Below, piece after piece: positions 7,694 to 13,939 of a DNA stretch of 64,000 nucleotides (the stretch's first letter is position 1; the number at the start of each line of letters is the position of its first letter). Under the pieces are notes generated by a model, which had not been told where the DNA came from, did no database searches, and was given only the letters and a program-made list of their open reading frames with translations. Source of the stretch: Planctobacterium marinum (lineage in GTDB: Bacteria; Pseudomonadota; Gammaproteobacteria; Enterobacterales; Alteromonadaceae); the NCBI RefSeq assembly GCF_020687805.1, contig NZ_JAJEWQ010000003.1, positions 733,736 through 797,735 on the forward strand, read 5' to 3'. The position numbers were made by a program, and so were the translations under genes.

Positions 7694-8029
7694 ATGGCTA
7701 TTAACAATGTAAATGGTGCTGGCCAGAAACCGCAGTTGGAGAGTCAGCGACTCAATCAACAGCAAACTCAACAGGGCCAGAGTGCCAACACGGCACAACA
7801 GGCGCAAACTGCATCAGCAGCGCCGCGTCAAGATTCTGTGTCTTTAACACAGTCTGCACAGCAGCTTGCTAACGTGCAGAAAAAGGGCAACGATGCTCCT
7901 GTAAATCAGGACAAAGTAGATAAACTGAAAGCAGCTATCCAGAACGGTTCTTACAAGATCGACGCAGAGCAATTAGCCTCCAAGATCTCTAAAGCTGAGT
8001 CGGACCTGTTTGGCTTATCCAAAGGTTAA
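7694..8029 (+). CDS. flgM: Anti-sigma-28 factor FlgM
   Basis: FlgM binds and inhibits FliA (sigma-28) until the hook-basal body is complete and FlgM is exported. The 111-residue protein begins MAINNVNG and has a long disordered Gln-rich N-terminus. Its C-terminal sigma-binding helices contain DSVSLTQSAQQLA, DKVDKLKAAIQNGSYKID and AEQLASKISKAESDLF, which is the standard FlgM motif order. It is preceded by a sigma-28 promoter and followed 3 bp later by flgN. Confidence 0.96.
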   Translation: MAINNVNGAGQKPQLESQRLNQQQTQQGQSANTAQQAQTASAAPRQDSVSLTQSAQQLANVQKKGNDAPVNQDKVDKLKAAIQNGSYKIDAEQLASKISKAESDLFGLSKG

Positions 8030-8032
8030 TGA

Positions 8033-8452
8033 ATGTCAGACATGACTAACGCGCTTACGCAACAAATTTCATTGCTGCAGGCATTGAAAGAAAAGCTTGA
8101 TAACGAGCTGGAATTAATTGTTGCTCGTGACGCTGACGGTCTGCTGACATTGGTTAACGAGAAATCAGATTTACTGGAACAGATTGCTGAAAACGACAAA
8201 GTACTGCAGTCAGCCAGATTGTCATCCGGTGAATTCAACGATGCTCAACGTCAATTAGCTGAAAATGGCAAAGCCCTGTTACTTCAGTGCCAACATCAAA
8301 CCAACGTCAATGCAATCGCGGTTGAAAAAAACCAGATCCGTTTACAACGGCTGCGGGATGTCATGATGGCGACGCGCAATAAAGAATCTATGACCTACAC
8401 GAATAAAGGTAAAACCCAGGGCGGAATGCTCGGCAGCGGCGTTAAAGCCTGA
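8033..8452 (+). CDS. flgN: Flagellar export chaperone FlgN
   Basis: FlgN is the cytoplasmic chaperone for the hook-filament junction proteins FlgK and FlgL. The 139-residue, almost entirely helical protein contains the family pattern LLQALKEKLDNELELIVARDADGLLTLVNEKSDLLEQI and a C-terminal segment NQIRLQRLRDVMM. It is translationally close to flgM (3-bp gap), as in other gammaproteobacteria. The C-terminal tail is Gly/Lys-rich and less conserved. Confidence 0.92.
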   Translation: MSDMTNALTQQISLLQALKEKLDNELELIVARDADGLLTLVNEKSDLLEQIAENDKVLQSARLSSGEFNDAQRQLAENGKALLLQCQHQTNVNAIAVEKNQIRLQRLRDVMMATRNKESMTYTNKGKTQGGMLGSGVKA

Positions 8453-8557
8453 TCCTACCCACCTTTATACGACTTCTTCCCAATATCATCTGACAGTGAC
8501 CTGGTGTTTTTCATCCACTATAATTGTGACTTTATTTCTTGTTGGTGAAGTTCCATT

Positions 8558-8582
8558 AAAAAACCTCCGGTAAAGGAGGTTT
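8558..8582 (-). terminator. Terminator downstream of flgP
   Basis: The 8-bp stem AAACCTCC / GGAGGTTT has a 6-nt loop. On the minus strand it is followed by six T residues, so it terminates the leftward flgP transcript about 90 nt past the stop codon. It also closes the rightward flgN side, but without a T-tract. Confidence 0.7.
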
Positions 8583-8672
8583 CAGGTGGAGTTACTTTTA
8601 TGTAGTCGCCTTACTCTGTGTTAGCTGGCCGCAGGTCGCAATATGACATCAAGCCGTGTTAACACGCCCGGA

Positions 8673-9170
8673 TTAGTAATAAACGACGTCTTTGACTTTG
8701 CGAGGCCGGGCAGTTGATAAATAAATGTCGTAAACTTTTTGAAAATCCAATGACAACTCTGTCGCGTAAACATCCTCGCCCACCGGGTATGATTTGATGA
8801 CTTGTGCACCGCGAATAACCCCTTCTACAGAGGCTTTTAGCTCATTGTCCCGCAAGACCAAATTAGCCAAAGACTGCTCAGTGTCAATGCGCTGACCATA
8901 TACCTGCTCTGCCAGTTCTTTATATGCGTCTAATTTGGATGCTTTAATAGCCATCAACATTTTAACGGAATCATTGTTGCCCATCTGCGAACTGATAGGA
9001 GCATACCCCACCGCAGTTAGTACCGGATATTCTTCAGGTTGTACATACTCCCACTCCACCTGTTTATCACTGTAATACATAGACTCCAATGTCTTACACC
9101 CGGAAACACTCAGAGCAAGCACACTGACAATGAGTGCCTTATCAATCCTGTTTACAAATTTGCTTATCAT
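8673..9170 (-). CDS. flgP: FlgP-like flagellar outer-membrane lipoprotein (LPP20 family)
   Basis: FlgP-type LPP20 lipoproteins form outer-membrane disc structures around polar flagella of Vibrio and Campylobacter. The 165-residue protein has a lipoprotein signal (hydrophobic ALIVSVLALSVSGC, with lipobox SVSGC placing the lipidated Cys near residue 25). It has an LPP20-like domain with TAVGYAPIS and MLMAIKASKLDAYKELAEQVYG, and a C-terminus with GAQVIKSYPVGEDVYATELSLDFQKVYDIY. It is divergent from flgT, and a sigma-54-type promoter lies 100 bp upstream. FlgO, its usual partner, is not adjacent. Confidence 0.82.
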   Translation of the reverse strand: MISKFVNRIDKALIVSVLALSVSGCKTLESMYYSDKQVEWEYVQPEEYPVLTAVGYAPISSQMGNNDSVKMLMAIKASKLDAYKELAEQVYGQRIDTEQSLANLVLRDNELKASVEGVIRGAQVIKSYPVGEDVYATELSLDFQKVYDIYLSTARPRKVKDVVYY

Positions 9171-9269
9171 AACTCACCTAAATCTATTGCAGCCATACTG
9201 TTCAGCAGGCACTAAGCCAATATCCATGAATGTTAAAATATTGACATTGATATTCTGTCAGCTTTTCAA

Positions 9270-9285
9270 AGCAAGTTTTTTGCCA
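9270..9285 (-). promoter_or_regulatory. Sigma-54 (-24/-12) promoter for flgP
   Basis: On the minus strand the site is TGGCAAAAAACTTGCT, with GG-N10-GC spacing as at flgB and flgF. The start point would be near 9259, giving a leader of about 90 nt to flgP. It supports membership of flgP in the RpoN flagellar regulon. Confidence 0.65.
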
Positions 9286-9380
9286 AACCAGCATAGTTTA
9301 CCGGGCAGATTAATAAATAGTGGTACGTATCCTGCTTCAAGTGGGGCAATATATTTAGAAAGGGGCAATAGCGTAGTTTT

Positions 9381-9410
9381 TTGACACTATTAAAATGTAG
9401 ATTCTATGCT
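9381..9410 (+). promoter_or_regulatory. Sigma-70-type promoter candidate for flgT
   Basis: TTGACA, an 18-nt spacer, then TATGCT. The predicted start is near 9417, 37 nt before the flgT ATG. The -35 is a perfect consensus match and the -10 matches at four of six positions. No sigma-54 or sigma-28 site was found for flgT. Confidence 0.45.
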
Positions 9411-9453
9411 CAGCCCACTGTATGGATCTGTTCAGACTCATAACGAGGTTACC

Positions 9454-10605
9454 ATGTACAAGCTAATATTATTCTGTTGTGTTTCAATCCTTTCCTGTGG
9501 CGTGCAATCGGCCTGGTTTGAATCAACAGGTCAGGCCGTCATTCACAATGACAACAAAACCCTGGCAAAACAGCAGGCTACACATGAAGCCATCAGACAG
9601 GCACTGTTGTTTGCCGGTGCCTCGGTGCGCAGCGTACAAGAGATGACGGACGGTTTACTACAAAATGACCGCCTCGAAATTCGCGCCAGTGGTGAAGTCG
9701 CCAGCGTAGAATTAATCAGTGAACACTATTTTGACGACTATGTAGAAGTCGCTATTCGAGCGGATATTTTTCCACAGCGTGATCAATGCAGTGCTTCTGA
9801 TTATAAAAAAAGCATCGTTACCAGCAAACTACACATAAGTGCCTTTCGGCAGGCTGCCATAGGTGGACTGAATAATGTTTCAGGCCCAATTTCTGAGCGC
9901 ATTAAATCCAGTTTTGATACATTTTCTCAGCGAGCGCTGATCAGTAAAATCGAGCCCTACACCTTTTTCCCGCAGGCTCATGAACTAAAAACACAGTCCA
10001 TGTTGTTGTCGGCCGAATCCAATGCTCAATACGTGCTCATCGGAGACATCATTGAAATTAGTCTGGATAGCAATGAACAAACTTACCTGGATGTTGCCAG
10101 GTTTTGGGAGAAAAAACATCCGGAGCGCAATCTGGCGATCCGCTTTGTGTTAATTGACGGGACAAAAGGTGACATATTGCTGGATAAGATTTATCGAACC
10201 TCTTCGGTATGGGAATTCGACAGCCATCAAACGCTGGAAACCAATAGTAAAACCTTGTGGCAGTCACCGTTTGGAAAGGTCACCGAAGAGTTACTACGGG
10301 AATTAACCGCAGATATCGACAACCTAATCGCCTGTAACCCCACTTATGGCAGAATTATCGCCATCCACAACAACAGCCTGTCGGTTAATCTCGGGACTAA
10401 GCAAGGTGTTCAAAAAGGCGATGAGCTCTCAGTGTTCCAAATGAGGCAATTTTTCTCCCCGTCAGGTATGCCGCATATCCAGTATTCGATTCACCCTTCT
10501 AAGGTAACCGTCGCCGAAGCCTTTTACGACTCCTCGTTACTCAGAGTATCCGATGGTACTCCGCTGGCCAATATTCAGCCAAACGATTTTGTGGTCAGAA
10601 GATAA
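9454..10605 (+). CDS. flgT: Flagellar assembly protein FlgT (H-ring)
   Basis: FlgT forms the H ring around the LP ring in sodium-driven Vibrio-type motors. The 383-residue protein has a signal peptide (MYKLILFCCVSILSCGVQSA, mature from about residue 20). Its N-terminal domain has STGQAVIHNDNKTLAKQQATHEAIRQALLFAGASV, its middle domain has AQYVLIGDIIE, and its C-terminal domain has LSVNLGTKQGVQKGDELSVF. Length is normal. The ATG at 9454 has an ACGAGG ribosome-binding site; an in-frame ATG at 9406 lies inside the predicted promoter and is rejected. Confidence 0.9.
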   Translation: MYKLILFCCVSILSCGVQSAWFESTGQAVIHNDNKTLAKQQATHEAIRQALLFAGASVRSVQEMTDGLLQNDRLEIRASGEVASVELISEHYFDDYVEVAIRADIFPQRDQCSASDYKKSIVTSKLHISAFRQAAIGGLNNVSGPISERIKSSFDTFSQRALISKIEPYTFFPQAHELKTQSMLLSAESNAQYVLIGDIIEISLDSNEQTYLDVARFWEKKHPERNLAIRFVLIDGTKGDILLDKIYRTSSVWEFDSHQTLETNSKTLWQSPFGKVTEELLRELTADIDNLIACNPTYGRIIAIHNNSLSVNLGTKQGVQKGDELSVFQMRQFFSPSGMPHIQYSIHPSKVTVAEAFYDSSLLRVSDGTPLANIQPNDFVVRR

Positions 10606-10687
10606 GGGTTTCAAAGCGGTTTTGAATGGGTAATAATCATCGTAAGGCTTTGTATCTAATATAGAAAGCTGTAACCAAAACCTGTGT
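10606..10687 (+). other. Spacer between flgT and tRNA-Arg
   Basis: The spacer has no coding potential. A weak hairpin (TTCAAA / TTTGAA) follows the flgT stop. AT-rich sequence with TAATAT near 10657 could be the -10 of the tRNA promoter, but no convincing -35 is seen. Confidence 0.3.
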
Positions 10688-10763
10688 GTCCCCATAGTTT
10701 AACCGGATAAAACAAGAACCTCCTAAGTTTTAGATCTGCGTTCGAGTCGCGGTGGGGACGCCA
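10688..10763 (+). tRNA. tRNA-Arg(CCU)
   Basis: The 76-nt sequence, with an encoded CCA, folds as a complete cloverleaf. The acceptor stem GTCCCCA / TGGGGAC is followed by G-CCA. The D stem is GTTT / AAAC. The anticodon stem AGAAC / GTTTT (one G-U) carries loop CTCCTAA, anticodon CCT. The T stem CTGCG / CGCGG has loop TTCGAGT. It reads AGG codons. It marks the border between the flagellar block and an accessory stretch; tRNA 3' ends are common integration sites. Confidence 0.95.
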
Positions 10764-11248
10764 TTCGTGCAGCCCTTTAAATACGGTAAATCCCACATTT
10801 TTAAAGGCGTTCAGCATTTCATCAAACGACACACCAAAAACCTAAAAAGGTCAAAAAACAGCCAAAAAGGTGTAGAAAGTTATTCTGCGTGGGCACAATG
10901 TTGGCATTCATTAGCCTGAGATGCGCTACCTTTCCTTGACTGAAAGTGTATCTAAAAGTGTTATTTTGTTTTTCTGTAACTCAATCCTTCATAAAAATAC
11001 GCTGCAATCTGGTTTCGTTGTTTTTGAACATTTACATCTAACTCTTTGTAATTATGAAGTTTTTCATCTCCTGTAGAGTACCTCTAAAAAGTATTTGTTA
11101 AACTGTCACTTATTTACCATGATGGCGTACACACCACCCACAACAGTTAAAATATAATCCATTGAAGAAGTTAATAATTAACCAGGAAACAACATGAAAA
11201 TGGTAAATTTACCTCTCGCAGTTATTCATTGACTTTAAGGATGTCGCT
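10764..11248. other. Non-coding AT-rich stretch downstream of tRNA-Arg
   Basis: No convincing gene is seen. A CCTTTAAA / TTTAAAGG inverted repeat lies near 10775-10807. An ATG at 10921 opens a 51-codon frame starting MRYLSLTE with no recognisable continuation. A 12-residue leader-like frame (11194-11232, preceded by AGGAAAC) ends just before the next gene. It may be the residue of an integrated element, but no integrase domain can be shown. Confidence 0.35.
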
Positions 11249-12112
11249 TTGAACAACAAGTTGATCGTCACTACAGGTTCCATATTAATAGCATCTGGTC
11301 TTTTCTTTTACATCTCAGTTGAACCTGTAGTGGAGAAGACATCCCTGGAAATTTCGAATGCCACGGATAACAATAATAATTTATCAGAAGGCTTAGCCTC
11401 TGTGAGCCATGACTCCTCCAAATCGCAAGCGCAGGAGTCAGCTCAAATCGTCGAAGACAATACCGGTGACCTGGAAGTTCAAAAAGTTCCAACTGACAAA
11501 GAGCTTGTTGACTTTGCGATTGAAAAAATTATGGAAACTGACTTTGGCTTGAGACCTGATCGTTATTCTATTGAACAACTGACAATCATTGGAAAATACA
11601 TTAAAGGCATACCACTTACTCGAGAAGAATTAGAGATTAACCTGACTTACTTCCTCGATGGCAGTCTTCGTATTGAAAATGAAAATCCTGAAGGTCCTGT
11701 AGGGGGGGCAGATTTTGAGGGCAAAGAAGAGTGGGTTGATGCACATGCTTACAACGAGGGTTTTAAGTATTGGAATAGCTTAGTAGCAGATGGTGATGCA
11801 CAAGCTGCCAGACTCCTTGGTCGCTATTACTCTACAACTGGATATACGGATGATGCAATAGCAACTTACAAATACATTATTCCTCACCTAAAAACCCAAA
11901 GAGACAAAGGTTACATAACATATCAATTAGCAAACGAGTTGAAAGAAAAAGAACCGTTTACCGCTGCAGTGTATTACTGGTTATCAATTTCAGATTTCAA
12001 TTCCAGTCTAACAAACGGAGAACTGCAAAACATTTTGAGCCAATACGATAACGGAGAGATACAGGAGAAAACAAAGGAAATTTACAAGAATTCAGGTTGG
12101 AATAATGATTGA
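11249..12112 (+). CDS. Membrane-anchored TPR/Sel1-like hypothetical protein
   Basis: The 287-residue product has one N-terminal membrane segment (LIVTTGSILIASGLFFYISV, about 5-24) followed by a low-complexity Ser/Asn/Glu linker. The C-terminal helical part resembles Sel1/TPR solenoid repeats (NEGFKYWNSLVADGDAQAARLLGRYYSTTGYTDDAIATYKYI, about 168-210). Function is not recognised. The start is a TTG with AAGGA eight bases upstream. The overlapping ATG at 11241 gives only a three-codon frame. Codon use is AT-richer than in the flanking genes, consistent with an accessory gene. Confidence 0.65.
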   Translation: MNNKLIVTTGSILIASGLFFYISVEPVVEKTSLEISNATDNNNNLSEGLASVSHDSSKSQAQESAQIVEDNTGDLEVQKVPTDKELVDFAIEKIMETDFGLRPDRYSIEQLTIIGKYIKGIPLTREELEINLTYFLDGSLRIENENPEGPVGGADFEGKEEWVDAHAYNEGFKYWNSLVADGDAQAARLLGRYYSTTGYTDDAIATYKYIIPHLKTQRDKGYITYQLANELKEKEPFTAAVYYWLSISDFNSSLTNGELQNILSQYDNGEIQEKTKEIYKNSGWNND

Positions 12113-12360
12113 GATCTAGCGGGACGGTTATGAAAAAGATTCTATTAAAAATGTTATTTGCAAATCACCAGTACACTTGAGTCAGTAACTAAATCTTGCA
12201 ACCATCGTTAAAGCATCAAATCTCTTGCACCGAAAATGCACAACCTGTTTTGAGTTTGACGGGAAGTGTGGCCACATTACGATTCAAATCAGTGACCATC
12301 TTTCCCCTTATTTCAGGCCATTAGACCCAGCAGCATTGTAGTCAAACAGGTGAACCGAGA
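12113..12360. other. Spacer with no supported gene
   Basis: A 16-codon frame (12130-12180, starting MKKILLKMLF) looks like a truncated signal peptide. The rest shows no frame, RNA or repeat that can be supported. It may be decayed accessory DNA. Confidence 0.3.
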
Positions 12361-12633
12361 TCAGATACTCAATTCCTTTTTCATGAGTTTCACAAATTGT
12401 TTTTGTGTTTGAATATCAGCTCGGGGACGGCACAGTTCCCACCAATTTTTTACTGTATCCAGTTCCAGTGCCAGCATAGATTTAACATGACAATTTTCAA
12501 CCGCCACGACTTTTTCACGGCTGATACCCAACTTATCGGCTATTTGTTGTTGCGTCAGGCTGCTTTCCAGGCGTAATCCTCTTAGCACCTCAGAACGTTC
12601 AATATGTAATACATCTGTACTTTTAATCGCCAT
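12361..12633 (-). CDS. Small XRE-type helix-turn-helix regulator
   Basis: The 90-residue protein carries a Cro/C1-like helix-turn-helix in its N-terminal half. LRLESSLTQQQIADKLGISREKVVAVENC (about 20-48) fits helices 2-3 of the XRE family. The C-terminal half is a short helical tail. A promoter-binding role is inferred from the domain only, and no target is known. An AGGAAG ribosome-binding sequence lies upstream of the ATG. It is isolated, and divergent from the SmrA-like gene. Confidence 0.7.
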   Translation of the reverse strand: MAIKSTDVLHIERSEVLRGLRLESSLTQQQIADKLGISREKVVAVENCHVKSMLALELDTVKNWWELCRPRADIQTQKQFVKLMKKELSI

Positions 12634-12905
12634 GGCTTACTACTACTTCCTGATAGTGAGTTGTCTGCTGGTTAATTAGTCAGTTTTTTAACCAGAGATA
12701 TAACTCTATTTCGATATGTTTACTTACCGTGAACGTTAACCAAAAACAGCTAAAATAACAACACAAACAGGATATTTTTTTACCTTTCAATATTTCCATA
12801 TTGTCTCCGTGCCAGGTAACAATAAAAGCAAGTAACGCAACACCTTGAATGACCCCAATTAATACCAATATAAATAGAAAATGTAGTTAGTAAACAGGTT
12901 GAGTT

Positions 12906-13487
12906 ATGACTGTTGAAGAGGATTTCAGTGCATTTTTAGCTGAGGTCGCTGATGTGAAACAGCTAAAATCAGACGATAAGGTATTTCTGAAAAGGCAGGA
13001 CGGCAATGAGCTGGCCAGACGATTACGCAGAGATGCCATCAAAAGCGAACAACGGCGCAGTAACAACTACCTTACCCTCGCAGACATCGACCCAATAGCC
13101 CTAAATGATCCGATTCAGTTTAAACTGGAAGGCGTTCAGGATTTGGTTTATAAAAACCTCAGGCTGGGGAAATACGCGATAGAAAGTACCTTAAATATGC
13201 AATCTATGACCCTGGACGTAGCACATAAAGAGGTGTTTGAATTCATTACTCAGAGTCATTTACGTGGATTAAGATGCGTGCTCATGCGGCACGGCCTTAA
13301 CGAAAATCGTAAACCCTTTCCCGGTTACCTCAAAAGTTATCTCAACGTTTGGCTACAGCAAATCCCGGAAGTGCTCGCCTTTCATTCCAGTCAACTACAA
13401 CATGGCGGACTAAAGAGCACCTACGTGTTGTTGAAGAAAAACAAGCAACAAAAAGCCGACAACAGAGAACGTCACAAACTCAGGTAG
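12906..13487 (+). CDS. smrA: SmrA-like Smr-domain protein with altered HGKG motif
   Basis: Smr domains bind and often nick nucleic acids. The 193-residue protein matches SmrA architecture: a charged N-terminus (EELAxRLRRDAIKSEQ-like), then the Smr fold. The fold contains LNMQSMTLDVAHKEVFEFI, GLRCVLMRHGLNENRKPFPGYLKSYL and a C-terminal QHGGLKSTYVLL. It ends in a basic tail. The usual HGKG/HGRG catalytic-loop motif reads HGLN here, and the LDLHG-type strand reads LNMQS. SmrA proteins commonly deviate at the latter but not the former, so nuclease activity may be reduced. Confidence 0.8.
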   Translation: MTVEEDFSAFLAEVADVKQLKSDDKVFLKRQDGNELARRLRRDAIKSEQRRSNNYLTLADIDPIALNDPIQFKLEGVQDLVYKNLRLGKYAIESTLNMQSMTLDVAHKEVFEFITQSHLRGLRCVLMRHGLNENRKPFPGYLKSYLNVWLQQIPEVLAFHSSQLQHGGLKSTYVLLKKNKQQKADNRERHKLR

Positions 13488-13488
13488 T

Positions 13489-13656
13489 TTAAATTTTTGT
13501 TTTTGTGTTATTTGACTTCGCTGTTTTATGCTCTACAGGTTTAAGGGATGGCGTGTCTTTGGAAGAAACAGACGTGCTGATGATAGCGCTTACAATGAGC
13601 ACTATCACAGTTAACAACACACCGGTGAGTCCGAAACCTTTGCTGGAACGATTCAT
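13489..13656 (-). CDS. 55-residue single-span membrane protein
   Basis: The frame starts MNRSSKGFGLTGVLL and contains one transmembrane helix (about 9-28, GLTGVLLTVIVLIVSAIIST). It ends in a Lys/Thr/Ser-rich hydrophilic tail. An AAGAG Shine-Dalgarno lies 6 nt upstream of the ATG. It converges on smrA with one base between the stop codons. No family is recognised. The amphipathic charge pattern (positive N-terminus, then a single span) suggests a small inner-membrane protein. Confidence 0.55.
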   Translation of the reverse strand: MNRSSKGFGLTGVLLTVIVLIVSAIISTSVSSKDTPSLKPVEHKTAKSNNTKTKI

Positions 13657-13852
13657 AACCTACTCTTATTTTTGTTTTTGTTGTTGAGGTTTATCCGAAA
13701 ATGACCATCGCATTTTATCCTTCAGGTAATCCTATCCGTCAGGTGATATTTCTACGTTCCTGTAGCGTATGATAAGACATACTCATAGATTACTATTTGA
13801 GCAATCATAAACAATATAGATTTCACAAACAACCAGGAAACCCTACAAAATT

Positions 13853-13897
13853 GGTGATTTTTTACTAATAATTCGATTTTTTTAGTCAAAAATCACC
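13853..13897 (-). terminator. Long hairpin downstream of purL
   Basis: The inverted repeat has 16-bp arms (GGTGATTTTTTACTAA against TTAGTCAAAAATCACC, 15 of 16 paired) and a 13-nt AT loop. On the minus strand it is followed by AATTTTG. It lies 43 nt past the purL stop and is the second of two consecutive hairpins, the likely factor-independent end of the purL transcript. Confidence 0.6.
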
Positions 13898-13906
13898 GAA
13901 AGTGGA

Positions 13907-13928
13907 CGAGAGGGTAAATTTCCTCTCG
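13907..13928 (-). terminator. First hairpin downstream of purL
   Basis: A 7-bp stem CGAGAGG / CCTCTCG with an AT loop begins 11 nt past the purL stop. There is no T-tract directly after it, so it probably acts with the larger hairpin that follows. Part of it (GGTAAATTT, then CCTCTCGC) closely resembles sequence at 11202-11219. Confidence 0.5.
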
Positions 13929-13939
13929 CCACATTAATG

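Noticed and set aside
10921-11076. Frame starting MRYLSLTE downstream of tRNA-Arg, reminiscent of the start of some tRNA-integrated tyrosine recombinases
   Set aside because: After four residues nothing resembles an integrase; the frame is 51 codons, Phe/Leu-rich and has no catalytic Arg/His/Tyr motifs.
12181-12360. Decayed insertion-sequence end downstream of the TPR-like gene
   Set aside because: No inverted terminal repeat, target duplication or transposase motif could be identified.
12680-12868. 62-codon minus-strand frame with one hydrophobic stretch
   Set aside because: It starts with TTG without a ribosome-binding site, and its second half is irregular and Cys/Phe-rich; it reads as chance.
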